A DNA stretch of 64,000 nucleotides, from contig JAYODE010000019.1 in the NCBI GenBank assembly GCA_038106185.1, positions 1 through 64,000 of the forward strand, written 5' to 3'. Below the pieces are notes generated by a model. It worked only from the letters and a program-made list of their open reading frames with translations, had not been told where the DNA came from and did not search any database. This DNA comes from UBA4582 sp038106185. GTDB lineage: Bacteria > Pseudomonadota > Gammaproteobacteria > Pseudomonadales > Azotimanducaceae. Made by a program: the position numbers and the translations under genes. Below, piece after piece: positions 33,069 through 42,112 of this stretch; the stretch's first letter is position 1; each line of letters begins with the position of its first letter.

Positions 33069-33704
33069 TTATTGCCAGGCGAAAACCGGTTGGTCGAAGT
33101 GTTTCACGCGAGTCCCTTTGCCGCACAGCCCGACTTCTTTGAATTGGTAGAGCATGGCGGCTGTGGGGGAATAGATTCGGTCGTCCAGGTAATTCATAGA
33201 TAATACGGGTCTGTCACTCTCTGGAATGATCTCCAGGTTGGGTGAGTCGCCGCGCATCAGCTCCTGAAAGGTGAAGGGGTGAATGGACTCAACTTCGTCT
33301 GGGTTAAGTGTCAGGTCAATAGCCTTTACCTCTGCCCAGACGACCACCGGAGTGATGATGAATCCTGAGCGAGTGACATAGTCGTCCAGGGTGCCAAGCA
33401 CGGCAGACGGATCCAGGTTCAGGTTAACCTCCTCATGCAGCTCTCGCAGTGCGGCGCTAACGGCAGTTTCGCCAGCGTCGATGCGGCCACCGGGCAGCGC
33501 CCATTGACCGCCATGATCGCGCAGTCGAGAAGCGCGGCGAGTCAGGATTACGGCACCCTGATCGTCATGGCGGAAAATCGTCACAGCGACCGCGGCGGCA
33601 CGCAGCTTAGAGTCGAGATGACGCTGATCGTCAAAGGCGCGAAGATTCGCGGTGATGAGTGATCGCAGCTCAGCGTTGAAGGGGCGATGATCAATGGCAG
33701 GCAT
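33069..33704 (-). CDS. Nudix hydrolase, CoA-diphosphatase-like
   Basis: The 211-residue protein contains the Nudix box at about residues 72-95, GRIDAGETAVSAALRELHEEV, with all the metal-binding Glu residues of REx2EE. The G usually following EE-x is Asn (EEVNL). The N-terminal region and LTRRASRLRDHGGQWALPGG resemble CoA pyrophosphatases (NudL/YeaB-like), which cleave CoA or acyl-CoA to 3',5'-ADP and phosphopantetheine. Proximity to the acyl-CoA synthetase is suggestive but the gene is convergent with it. Cytoplasmic; no signal. Confidence 0.83.
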   Translation of the reverse strand: MPAIDHRPFNAELRSLITANLRAFDDQRHLDSKLRAAAVAVTIFRHDDQGAVILTRRASRLRDHGGQWALPGGRIDAGETAVSAALRELHEEVNLNLDPSAVLGTLDDYVTRSGFIITPVVVWAEVKAIDLTLNPDEVESIHPFTFQELMRGDSPNLEIIPESDRPVLSMNYLDDRIYSPTAAMLYQFKEVGLCGKGTRVKHFDQPVFAWQ

Positions 33705-33824
33705 GGGTGAAGGGTCTTCCTACTGGTTGGCGCTGCAAAAAGTGACAAGGTTTAGCTGCGCCGCAAGGGCCTAAGACAGACTGAGTTGGCCTGTTAGGCC
33801 CATGCGTGCTTGTGCAGGTCAAAC

Positions 33825-34613
33825 TCAGACGACCGGGGATGAGCCGCCATCAACATTGATGGCGGTACCTGTCACATAGCTGGCGACGCCAGAACATAAG
33901 AAGGCGATCACATCTCCCGCCTCCTCAGCTTCGCCGACCCGTTTCATGGGCACATTGTCGCCCATGCGCTGATAAAGCTTATCCAGGGTCAAGTCAGGAT
34001 CTTTGGCATGCATCTGTTCCCAGCGATGGCGATGCTGGCGACTCTTCAGCAAGCCAACACAAACCGTGTTAACCCGAATGCCATCGGCAGCAAACTCCTT
34101 TGACCAGGTCTTGGTCAGCGAAATACCGGCAGCGCGGGACAAGGCCGTGGGCTGGCTGCCGGCGCTGGGTGCTTTACCACCGGGCGTGGTGGTGTTGCAG
34201 ATGGCGCCTTGCGTCTTTCTGAGATGCGGCAAAGCGTGACGAGTACAGTAGATAGCGCCCATGACCTTGAGGCTAAAGTCGTCCTCGATCGCTGCATCTG
34301 TCATGTTTTCAAAGGTCGCGGCAGACGAGGTGCCAGCGTTATTAACCAGGATATCCAGGCGCCCCCAACGCGCCACGACGCTGTCGACCATTTGCCTGAC
34401 AGCATCTTCATTGCGAACATCGGTGGCGATGCCCACCACCTCATGGCCGGTCAGTTGCGTGATTTCAGTGGCAACTCGATCAAGATCGACCTGCGTGCGC
34501 GCGACGATGGCGACCAGCGCACCCTCGGCAGATAGACGTTCGGCTGTCGCGCGACCAATACCTTCGCTACCCCCGGTGATAATTGCAACCTTGCCATTGA
34601 CCTTGAGATCCAT
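33825..34613 (-). CDS. Short-chain dehydrogenase/reductase (SDR)
   Basis: The 262-residue classical SDR has GGSEGIGRATAERL for cofactor binding (about residues 13-26) and NNAGTSSAATF (about 91). In the catalytic part the usual SS...YxxxK element is replaced: TTPGGKAPSAGSQPTALSRAAG, where Ala-Leu-Ser-Arg occupies the YxxxK place. The C-terminus is AINVDGGSSPVV. The missing Tyr and Lys suggest an altered mechanism, a divergent or inactive enzyme, or local sequence error. AGGA precedes the ATG. It is downstream of an intrinsic terminator and so is probably transcribed on its own. Confidence 0.85.
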   Translation of the reverse strand: MDLKVNGKVAIITGGSEGIGRATAERLSAEGALVAIVARTQVDLDRVATEITQLTGHEVVGIATDVRNEDAVRQMVDSVVARWGRLDILVNNAGTSSAATFENMTDAAIEDDFSLKVMGAIYCTRHALPHLRKTQGAICNTTTPGGKAPSAGSQPTALSRAAGISLTKTWSKEFAADGIRVNTVCVGLLKSRQHRHRWEQMHAKDPDLTLDKLYQRMGDNVPMKRVGEAEEAGDVIAFLCSGVASYVTGTAINVDGGSSPVV

Positions 34614-34661
34614 GCTGAATTCCTGTGTGAGATTGTTCGCATGGTAGCAGAGCTGAAGGCC

Positions 34662-34687
34662 AAAAAAACAGGCGCCCCTGACCTGTT
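34662..34687 (-). terminator. Rho-independent terminator after the glycosyltransferase gene
   Basis: Read on the minus strand, an AACAGG stem (34687-34682) pairs with CCTGTT (34672-34667) and is followed by a run of seven T (34668-34662). It lies about 34 nt beyond the glycosyltransferase stop and ends the rlmG operon. Confidence 0.75.
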
Positions 34688-34720
34688 AATAGGCCTATGA
34701 CACGCGCTACTAGTGAACCT

Positions 34721-35542
34721 TTATCGGTACTCTATTTGGCCATCTCGGTGAACCATATGTAAGGTCATGCCGCTGCGGGCCAACTCGTTTTTGCGCCAAC
34801 CTGCGGTTCGAGACTTGCGCGTGAACTTGGCTTTCTGTCGACCCCACCAATTCAGGCCCAGCTTGGCGTATAAATAGCGGTGGTCACCAAATTTGGTGAC
34901 CTGTTGCTCGAGTTTCATGGCTGATTGGGTGATAGAACCAAAGTGATGCATCAGAGCTGCACCGACACAGCCGACTTTGAGCCCGTGGCGAGTGCAGCGA
35001 GCGAGAAATTCAGCGTCCTCTCTGCCAAAGAGCAGCCGGTCAGTGTCCAGGAACCCCACTTTTTGAAACACTTCGCGCCGAACGGAAAAGCAGACCCCAT
35101 GAAACCAGCCCTCGCGCAGCGTATGCTGCATTTTTTGAACAAAGTCTTGGGTGAAGGTGTTGAGGTCATAGTCGAGCTCAAATTCCACCATTGAAGGGCT
35201 GACGACAGCCAGCCCGTGCCGCTCAGCGGCGGCAATCTGGGCCTCGATAAAGTTGTGGCCACAGACAATATCGTTATTCAGCAGAACAACCCAATCGCTG
35301 GACGATAAGAGCGCGCCCTGGGTCCAGGCGCCGCCGCAGCCGAGATTGACCAGGTTGGTGACAGATCGAATGTCATGGCGTGTCGCAAGCCAGTTGGGTG
35401 TGTCATCAGTGCTGCCATTGTCGATAATCAGCAGTGAATCTGCCGGTACTCCAGACTCAAGCAGGCTCTGAACGCATTGCTGAGTATAGTGAAGCTGATT
35501 GAGTACCGGGATTACCACCGTGTAACTCGTGCTGCTTGTCAT
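34721..35542 (-). CDS. Family 2 glycosyltransferase
   Basis: Starting at ATG 35542 (MTSSTSYTVVIPVLNQL) the product is 273 residues with a GT-A fold. IIDNGSTDDTPNWL (about residue 36) is the family nucleotide-sugar motif. VNLGCGGAWTQGALLSS and WVVLLNNDIV provide the Asp-x-Asp-like metal site, and REDAEFLARC is the later acidic motif. It transfers a sugar to an unknown acceptor, probably at the cytoplasmic face of the membrane. The 307-residue frame from 35644 overlaps rlmG and is disfavoured. It is the last gene of a three-gene minus-strand operon that ends in a terminator. Confidence 0.88.
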   Translation of the reverse strand: MTSSTSYTVVIPVLNQLHYTQQCVQSLLESGVPADSLLIIDNGSTDDTPNWLATRHDIRSVTNLVNLGCGGAWTQGALLSSSDWVVLLNNDIVCGHNFIEAQIAAAERHGLAVVSPSMVEFELDYDLNTFTQDFVQKMQHTLREGWFHGVCFSVRREVFQKVGFLDTDRLLFGREDAEFLARCTRHGLKVGCVGAALMHHFGSITQSAMKLEQQVTKFGDHRYLYAKLGLNWWGRQKAKFTRKSRTAGWRKNELARSGMTLHMVHRDGQIEYR

Positions 35543-35612
35543 GGTTCGAACCTCAAACAGGGTATAGCGAGACGTCCAGCCAGAGCGAGACGTGATGAAA
35601 TTCTGCTGGTTT

Positions 35613-36782
35613 TCATCGATTTTTACTGGCTTTGAACAGCACAAATTTGCTGTTCGAGGCCACCAGCTCTACTCGAGGAAACCAGCGTTTAAGTTTGACA
35701 TGATAGCCCAGGTGGCGATTTCCCACGACCCATAGTTCTCCCTGGGCTCGCAAGGCTCGAGCGGCACCCTGAAACATGCTGAGCGCAACGCTGTCGCCGA
35801 CAGCATGGTTCTCATGGAAAGGCGGGTTACAAAGAATCAGGTCTACAGTTGCGCTGGGGAAGTCAGACAGACCGTCCGCCAGATGGAAGTGGGCTCGTGG
35901 CAGAAGGCTGTTCAACTGGGCAAAATTTTGTCGTGCAGATTCTATGGCCATATAAGACTCATCAACAAAATGGACCCTGGCGTCGGTGAAGCGGGCGCCG
36001 GCCGTCACACCCAGGATGCCATTGCCGCAACCCAGATCAACAATGTCATTGTGACGACTGTCGATCTGCAGGTGCTGAAGCATAAATCGCGTGCCAATAT
36101 CGAGCCTTTGGCTAGAGAAGACATTGGCATGGTTGACGATCCGCAGACCGGTGCCTTCATGCAGCCAATGAGTCGGATAGGGGTTTAGTGTCGCCGGTAA
36201 ATTGCTGTCGACGGTGACTGTAATTAACTGCGCCTTTTTACGCGCCGGCTCTGTCTGAGTGGGTCCGATGATGCGCGCTAATAATTGCCACACAGCTGTG
36301 CTCATGCCCTTGGCCATGCCTGCGACCAGGACTCGGCTGTCGGCGGCCAACAGTGGTTGCAAACGGGTCAATTGGTCCTCCAATAATGCCAGCGTCTTGG
36401 GAACCTTGATGATAACGAGTCCTGGACTGAAATCCGGCGAGCGCGTACTAGGCAGTGTTCTGACCTGTACTTCGTTGATGCCATTAGCAACCAAGTTGGC
36501 GCGCATACCCTGGTGAGCAAGCCAGGAGTCTGACCAGTTCAAGGGCTGCAGCGCGCTCAGCGCCACCGAGAGAGCCCCAAAGCTGTCGTTCGCGATCAGC
36601 ACTCGACTCATGACAGGCGGTAACGCTTGAAGGTGCTGAAGAACAAACTCATCGGCGGCATCCCAGGCGCGCAATAGCTCTCTCGGTCGTCGAGGAAAGC
36701 GCTCAAGAGCCCAGTCACCCCAGGGCGCACTGAGTATCCTGTCTGCCTGCTGTGCGACGCTAGCCTGCGAAATTTGTTTCAC
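35613..36782 (-). CDS. rlmG: 23S rRNA (guanine-N2) methyltransferase RlmG
   Basis: The 389-residue protein has the two-domain plan of RsmC/RlmG. The N-terminal domain contains RELLRAWDAADEFVLQHL, as in RlmG. The C-terminal Rossmann methyltransferase has IVDLGCGNGILGV (about residue 245) for S-adenosylmethionine and the active-site LILCNPPFHENHAVGD (about 310). GNRHLGYHVKLKRWF near the end is characteristic of RlmG, which makes m2G at the E. coli G1835 position. The start is GTG 36782, which overlaps the preceding stop (GTGA), implying coupled translation with the upstream gene. Confidence 0.9.
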   Translation of the reverse strand: MKQISQASVAQQADRILSAPWGDWALERFPRRPRELLRAWDAADEFVLQHLQALPPVMSRVLIANDSFGALSVALSALQPLNWSDSWLAHQGMRANLVANGINEVQVRTLPSTRSPDFSPGLVIIKVPKTLALLEDQLTRLQPLLAADSRVLVAGMAKGMSTAVWQLLARIIGPTQTEPARKKAQLITVTVDSNLPATLNPYPTHWLHEGTGLRIVNHANVFSSQRLDIGTRFMLQHLQIDSRHNDIVDLGCGNGILGVTAGARFTDARVHFVDESYMAIESARQNFAQLNSLLPRAHFHLADGLSDFPSATVDLILCNPPFHENHAVGDSVALSMFQGAARALRAQGELWVVGNRHLGYHVKLKRWFPRVELVASNSKFVLFKASKNR

Positions 36783-37222
36783 CGCTCAACAGCTTTGAGG
36801 CTGTCTGAGTCGCTCGCGGGATCCAGACGAAGAAAGTAGCGAGGGGGAAAGCCAGTCAACAGACGAAACCCGAAACTGGTTGGATTGTCGGTGGCGACCC
36901 GCGCCTGCTCAGCACCTGTGACTAATGTGGCGAGATAAGGCGCGGCCGGTTCGCTCTGGCCGTAGAAGTCAATCAATACCTTGGGGTTTGCCAGCGCCTG
37001 ATGATACCAGGCGCGGGGCCAATGATTGGCTGCGACATAGAGGTTGCCATCACTGACGAGACGCACCACTACACGCGTCTGGGCAGTTCCACTTGCGTCC
37101 GTAGTGGTTATGCTTAAGGTGCTCTGACCGCTGGGTTGAAAGTAACCAAGCAGCGATTCAAAGGTGACTATCACGCAGATGTAACCGACGATCAGCACCG
37201 CTACAATTTTTAAGGCCTTCAC
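36779..37222 (-). CDS. Membrane-anchored nitroreductase/F420-reductase-like split-barrel protein
   Basis: GTG 37222 is preceded by AGGAGGT at ideal spacing and gives 147 residues (ORF starts further upstream lack this). Residues 3-25 are one membrane helix (ALKIVAVLIVGYICVIVTFE). The rest resembles the small split-barrel family of deazaflavin-dependent nitroreductases: VVVRLVSDGNLYVAANHWPR and HQALANPKVLIDF. It may bind a flavin-type cofactor, but the similarity is partial and no function is proved. It overlaps rlmG by four bases (GTGA), so it heads that operon. Confidence 0.62.
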   Translation of the reverse strand: MKALKIVAVLIVGYICVIVTFESLLGYFQPSGQSTLSITTTDASGTAQTRVVVRLVSDGNLYVAANHWPRAWYHQALANPKVLIDFYGQSEPAAPYLATLVTGAEQARVATDNPTSFGFRLLTGFPPRYFLRLDPASDSDSLKAVER

Positions 37223-37402
37223 TGACACCTCCTGGATTACTTTATCGATAGAGATAGAAGCCAGATAAGAGTTTACGCACAATTCTCGACCAGTTCAGCA
37301 TCCCTTGGCCTTTCGTGAGACTTTCGATTTGTCCCTCGATTATGGGGCGAAAGCCCATTGGTTTTGTATCGTAAATATCTGCCTAAATTAATCCAGCAGT
37401 CT

Positions 37403-37427
37403 CTTGAATTCTGCAGGATAGCCCTGA
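37403..37427 (+). promoter_or_regulatory. Possible heat-shock (sigma-32) promoter upstream of lon
   Basis: CTTGAA (37403-37408) is followed after 13 nt by CCCTGA (37422-37427), a rough match to the sigma-32 -35 and -10 elements. It sits about 40-60 nt before the lon start, where such a promoter is expected. The -10 match is poor. Confidence 0.28.
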
Positions 37428-37463
37428 GGTCTCAGTCCTTACAGATTAATCGCGAGAAAATGT

Positions 37464-39854
37464 ATGAACCAAGTGCCTGACAAGGATGTCGAGCAGTCTT
37501 CACAGGATAAGAGTCTGGTCATCTCGGATGATGTATTGATCGTTCTTCCGGTGAGAAACATTGTCACCTTTCCCGGCGCTATCTCTCGAGTCGCGTTGGG
37601 ACGTCAAGTCTCAATCGCGGCCGTGGAAGAGGCGGTAGCCAATGAGCGCAAGCTGGGTATGTTGTTACAGCTGGATGAGAGCCTCGATCTACCCACCGCC
37701 GCAGATCTGTATAAAGTCGGTACAATCGTCAGCATCGTGCAGTATCTGACTGCGCCCAATGGTATGAAGTACTTGATTTGCCAAGGTGAAGATCGCTTTC
37801 GAGTACTGGACTTTCTGCCCGGTTTGCCATTTCTCGCCACGCGATTTGAACGCCTTCACGATTTGCATACCAGTGGCGCCGATGTTGAGGCGCGCGCTAA
37901 CACCCTCAAACAGTTGGCTGCTGAGGCGATTGAATTGTTACCGCAGGCGCCGCAAGGACTGCCGGAAGGTCTGAAAAACATTGAGTCTCCAGCAGAAGTT
38001 GCTGACCTGGTCGCCAGTCTGCTGGATGCGAAGCCACCCGAGCTGCAGCAGGTACTGGCGGCAGTGGACGTCAAGGCGCGACTTGATCTGGTCATGGAAA
38101 CCCTGACGCACCGCCTCAATGTGATGCGTCTTGAGAAGGAAATCGGTGACCAAACCAAGGAAAAGCTGGACGAACAACAACGTCGCTATTTGTTGCGTGA
38201 ACAACTGAAAACGATTCAGCGAGAGCTGGGTGAGAACGGTGAGGCGCCAGAGCTTGAAAATATTGCCAGTGCGATTGATGCGGCACGGATGCCGCCAGAA
38301 GTCGAGGCACAAGCAAACAAGGAGTTGCGCCGATTACGCAGCATTCCCGAGGCATCAACAGAACATTCGATGGTACGCGCCTATCTCGATTGGCTAATAT
38401 CCGTGCCCTGGTCCAAGCTGGATGATGAACAGATTGATATCAAGGTCGCCCGTCAAATTCTGGATGAAGATCATTTCGGTCTGGACAAGATCAAGCGCCG
38501 AATACTTGAGTATCTGGCAGTTCGTAAGCTCAATCCTTTGGGCCGTAGCCCGATCTTGTGTTTCGTTGGTCCGCCGGGCGTTGGCAAAACCTCGCTGGGT
38601 CAAAGCATTGCCAGAGCACTCGGTCTGAAGTTTACGCGAGCCAGTCTCGGAGGCGTCCATGACGAGGCTGAAATCCGTGGCCATCGTCGTACCTATATAG
38701 GTGCCATGCCGGGCAGCATTATTCAGAGTATCAGCAAAGTAGGTACCCGTAATCCCGTCTTTATGCTCGATGAGATGGACAAGCTTGGTGTTGGATTTCA
38801 TGGTGATCCGTCCTCTGCGCTGCTTGAGGTGCTGGATCCAGCTCAGAACACGACCTTCAAGGACCATTATCTCGATGTTCCCTTTGATCTGAGCAAGGTG
38901 TTGTTCGTTGCCACTGCCAATGTCCTGGACAATATTCCTGGGCCGCTGCGTGATCGCATGGAAATTATTGAGCTGCCGGGTTATACCCAGGAGGAAAAAC
39001 TCGAGATAGCCAGACGCTACCTCATCAAGCGCCAGCAAGAGGACAATGGGCTGCAGGATTCGCAGGTGACCCTTACGGATAAAGCCCTGGCGGCGCTCAT
39101 CGATGGTTATACACGAGAACCGGGCGTAAGGAATTTGGAGCGGGAAATCGGGGCCCTGATGCGCAGTGCCGCCATGGCGATCTCTGAAGGTACTGCGGAA
39201 ACTGTCGTGATTGATGTTGCCGAACTGCCGGCTATCCTGGGTGCTCCCAGGTATGAAAGCGAGGTCAAAATGCGCACCAGCGTTCCAGGCGTGGCGACGG
39301 GCCTAGCCTGGACGCCGGCAGGGGGTGACATTCTGTTTCTGGAGTCCTCTCTGGTGCCAGGTAAGGGCAACCTGCTGCTGACCGGGCAATTAGGCGACGT
39401 CATGAAGGAAAGCGCGCAGGCGGCGGTCTCCCTTGCAAAGATCAGAGCCGAGAGTCTGGCAGTTCCTCGAGAACGGCTTGAGAGCAACGATCTGCATATT
39501 CATGTTCCAGCCGGGGCGATACCAAAAGACGGTCCGAGTGCCGGTGTTGCCCTGTTCGTCTCCCTGGTGTCGCTATTGACTGATCGTGCCGTTCGCCCTG
39601 ATATTGCGATGACAGGTGAGATCAGTTTGCGTGGCTTGGTGTTGCCGGTGGGAGGCATTAAAGAGAAGACCCTCGCAGCGCTCCGAGCAGGAATTAAAAC
39701 CGTATTGCTACCCGCTCGAAACAGGCGAGATCTGGAGGACATACCGGCCTCAGCCCGTGCCCAGCTGGAAATTATCTGGCTGGACAATGTTGATGATGCG
39801 CTCAAGGCAGCGTTGGGGCAGTCGATGGTTGACCAAGGATCGAAGGTTGCCTAG
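37464..39854 (+). CDS. lon: ATP-dependent protease Lon
   Basis: The 796-residue protein is a complete LonA, close to the E. coli length (784). It has the N-terminal substrate-binding domain (to about 310), Walker A GPPGVGKTSLG (about 369), Walker B PVFMLDEMDKLG, and the Ser-Lys protease with PKDGPSAGVAL (Ser692) and PVGGIKEK. It is a cytoplasmic hexamer that degrades misfolded and regulatory proteins using ATP. It stands alone between the divergent rlmG operon and a convergent hydrolase. Residues are all intact. Confidence 0.97.
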   Translation: MNQVPDKDVEQSSQDKSLVISDDVLIVLPVRNIVTFPGAISRVALGRQVSIAAVEEAVANERKLGMLLQLDESLDLPTAADLYKVGTIVSIVQYLTAPNGMKYLICQGEDRFRVLDFLPGLPFLATRFERLHDLHTSGADVEARANTLKQLAAEAIELLPQAPQGLPEGLKNIESPAEVADLVASLLDAKPPELQQVLAAVDVKARLDLVMETLTHRLNVMRLEKEIGDQTKEKLDEQQRRYLLREQLKTIQRELGENGEAPELENIASAIDAARMPPEVEAQANKELRRLRSIPEASTEHSMVRAYLDWLISVPWSKLDDEQIDIKVARQILDEDHFGLDKIKRRILEYLAVRKLNPLGRSPILCFVGPPGVGKTSLGQSIARALGLKFTRASLGGVHDEAEIRGHRRTYIGAMPGSIIQSISKVGTRNPVFMLDEMDKLGVGFHGDPSSALLEVLDPAQNTTFKDHYLDVPFDLSKVLFVATANVLDNIPGPLRDRMEIIELPGYTQEEKLEIARRYLIKRQQEDNGLQDSQVTLTDKALAALIDGYTREPGVRNLEREIGALMRSAAMAISEGTAETVVIDVAELPAILGAPRYESEVKMRTSVPGVATGLAWTPAGGDILFLESSLVPGKGNLLLTGQLGDVMKESAQAAVSLAKIRAESLAVPRERLESNDLHIHVPAGAIPKDGPSAGVALFVSLVSLLTDRAVRPDIAMTGEISLRGLVLPVGGIKEKTLAALRAGIKTVLLPARNRRDLEDIPASARAQLEIIWLDNVDDALKAALGQSMVDQGSKVA

Positions 39855-39877
39855 TCCTCCTGGCCGCCCTTGACGGG

Positions 39878-40690
39878 TTAAAGCGCGAGCCTGGCCTGCA
39901 AGGTGCGGGCATTGATGACACCCTGTTCCATGAAGTCGTCAAGCACTGCGGCAAACTCATCGGGTACATCTCGCGGCACGCCATGGCCGACCCTGCTGAA
40001 GACATGTAGCGTGGCATTGGGTAGCTTCTGCCAATCATTGACGTTGGCAACGCAGAGCCCGTCGGCTGCGCCTGCCATGATTAGTGTGGGTGTCGTCAGC
40101 GACGCCAGTCGGTCTGTCACATCAAACTCACACATGGCGTGCCAGGAATCAACAAAGTGTTTGTCGGAGACTGAGAGGGCTCGGTCGACGCCAAGAATAA
40201 TGTCTGCGTCAGAGGCGCGAACTCTGAGTAACTGCCGCTGCTTGATCATGGTGTCACGGCCGGTTGGTGAGGCCCGCAGGGCCATTCCAGACTCGAGAAC
40301 CTTGGGGTCACCTTGAATCCCACCCGCCGGTATGGGCGCCACCAGTATCAGCTTATTGAGTCGTTCTGAATGCTCGACACCCAGCTGATAACCGATGCCG
40401 CCGCCCATGCTATGACCCACATAAGTGAATTTTTCGAGTCCCAGGGCGTCTGCCATAGCCACGACATCACGAGCGTATTGGGGAATATTGTAGCCGTCTG
40501 CAGCATGCTCGCTGTCACCTGCGCCTCGACAATCCATGACAATGCAGCGGTATTTGTGCTGCAGGCGCGGGGCTATCTCGTCGAGCCACACATCATGTGC
40601 GCCGGTATAACCGTGGTGAAAAATAATAGGCTCACCTGCGCCCAGTTGCTGATAAAAAAGTTCAACACCATTAATAGTTTGATGTGGCAT
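39878..40690 (-). CDS. Alpha/beta-hydrolase-fold protein
   Basis: With ATG 40690 the protein is 270 residues. It has the oxyanion HHGYTGAHDVW motif (about residue 25), nucleophile elbow YVGHSMGGG (about 95), a probable acid in MAGAADGLC and the His in FSRVGHGVPRDVP. It belongs to the broad esterase/epoxide hydrolase/haloperoxidase-like group; the substrate is undefined. The longer frame from 40822 is disfavoured because its first 44 residues do not fit the fold. It converges with lon (23-nt gap) and is divergent from the DUF819 gene. Confidence 0.88.
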   Translation of the reverse strand: MPHQTINGVELFYQQLGAGEPIIFHHGYTGAHDVWLDEIAPRLQHKYRCIVMDCRGAGDSEHAADGYNIPQYARDVVAMADALGLEKFTYVGHSMGGGIGYQLGVEHSERLNKLILVAPIPAGGIQGDPKVLESGMALRASPTGRDTMIKQRQLLRVRASDADIILGVDRALSVSDKHFVDSWHAMCEFDVTDRLASLTTPTLIMAGAADGLCVANVNDWQKLPNATLHVFSRVGHGVPRDVPDEFAAVLDDFMEQGVINARTLQARLAL

Positions 40691-40863
40691 GGTCAAAGCT
40701 CGAGTCACTTGGTTGACGTGACGATAACAAAAGCCTGAGGCATTGGCGATGGCCTTCGAAGACACCCTCGCTGAGTACGAAGCAGCAGTAGCAGGGCGCG
40801 ATAGTATTTGTATGCACCTCACTGTTCATGCATATTGAAGGCTCTTCCGTCTCGAGAAGGCCT

Positions 40864-42018
40864 ATGATCGCATTTACTGACCCATTGGTTTTACTGGGTA
40901 TACTGGCGCTGCTGGTGGTCATTGCCGAGTGGCTTGTGGCACATACTCGGCTGCGCCACTTGGGCACAGCCTTGCTGGTTATCGTCTTTGCAGCCGTGGT
41001 GGCCAATATCGGCGTCATTCCGGCAGCCTCCGCGGCGCCCCCCTTATATGAGGGTATCTTTACGTATCTCGCGCCTGCCGCGATATTTTTTTTGCTGCTT
41101 GAGGTTAATCTGCGGGATCTCAGGCGCGCTGGTCTGCCGATGCTCCTGACCTTCTTTCTTGGTGCGATTGGTACAGTTTTGGGCGTGCTGGTCGCCAGTC
41201 TGGTGGTGCAAAGCGAACGCGCATTTGGCGATCTTTATTACGCGATCAATGGCATGTTCACGGGTACATTCATTGGCGGCAGCCTGAATTTTAATGCCAT
41301 TGCGCTGAATTACGATGTGACCAAATCCGGTGAGTTGTATGCGGGAGCGGTGGTAGTGGACAACATTTATTCTATGGTGTGGATGCTGGCTACTCTGGGT
41401 ATTCCCAGGATTTTCATGGCCATCAAGCCCCTGGTCGGCAAGAACCCAGCAAACGAATTGTTGGAACTGCCAGTCGCTGACGAGGAGACGATGTCGCCAT
41501 GGGATCTGGCGCTATTGCTGGGGCTTGGCTGTATTGCTCTGGCTTTCGCCAACTTTGCCGCCAGCTGGCTGCTCACGCAGGGGATCAATCTGCCGATGAT
41601 TGTTATTCTCTCGACCATTGCGCTGCTGTTGGCGCAGCTGCCGGCGATAGGCACCTTACGGGGTAGTCGTACCATCGGCCTGTTTGGAGTCTACCTGTTT
41701 CTTGCCGTTATAGGTGCACATGCAGAGTTTTCTGCGCTTGGTAATATCGGTGGTCTCGCCTACTCATTAGTGTTGTTTGTCGGCATCATCATCGCGGTTC
41801 ATGGTGTTATCATTTTTGGAGTAGGTCGTCTGTTCCGTCAGGATTGGGAGCTGCTGGCGATCGCATCTCAGGCAAATATCGGTGGTCAAACCACTGCCAT
41901 TGCTCTCTGCCGAACCTTTAATCGGCCGGAGTTGTTTTTGCCGGCCATTCTGATTGGCAGTCTCGGCACCGGTATTGGAACCTATATTGGTTTTCTGGTG
42001 GCAGAGTTCAGTCGCTGA
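40864..42018 (+). CDS. DUF819-family membrane protein
   Basis: The 384-residue protein has eleven or so hydrophobic segments and DUF819 features: YLAPAAIFFLLLEVNLRDL, FTGTFIGGSLNFNAIA (about residue 140) and NIGGQTTAIAL near the end, with the family's repeated Gly/Asn-rich turns. DUF819 proteins are conserved inner-membrane proteins of unknown function (YjcL type), proposed to be carriers. The ATG at 40864 is preceded by GAGAAGG at good spacing; the frame starts at 40828. It is a single-gene unit. Confidence 0.85.
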   Translation: MIAFTDPLVLLGILALLVVIAEWLVAHTRLRHLGTALLVIVFAAVVANIGVIPAASAAPPLYEGIFTYLAPAAIFFLLLEVNLRDLRRAGLPMLLTFFLGAIGTVLGVLVASLVVQSERAFGDLYYAINGMFTGTFIGGSLNFNAIALNYDVTKSGELYAGAVVVDNIYSMVWMLATLGIPRIFMAIKPLVGKNPANELLELPVADEETMSPWDLALLLGLGCIALAFANFAASWLLTQGINLPMIVILSTIALLLAQLPAIGTLRGSRTIGLFGVYLFLAVIGAHAEFSALGNIGGLAYSLVLFVGIIIAVHGVIIFGVGRLFRQDWELLAIASQANIGGQTTAIALCRTFNRPELFLPAILIGSLGTGIGTYIGFLVAEFSR

Positions 42019-42112
42019 GGTGCCACGCGTCAGATCGAAGACTTAGATGGCGGCGTTATAGGCTGTGTTGCGTACCGAGAATGTCGCTGCGTGATAGCCT
42101 CAATGCAATAAT

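Noticed and set aside
38394..39038. 214-codon minus-strand frame inside lon
   Set aside because: Antisense shadow of the conserved lon coding sequence.
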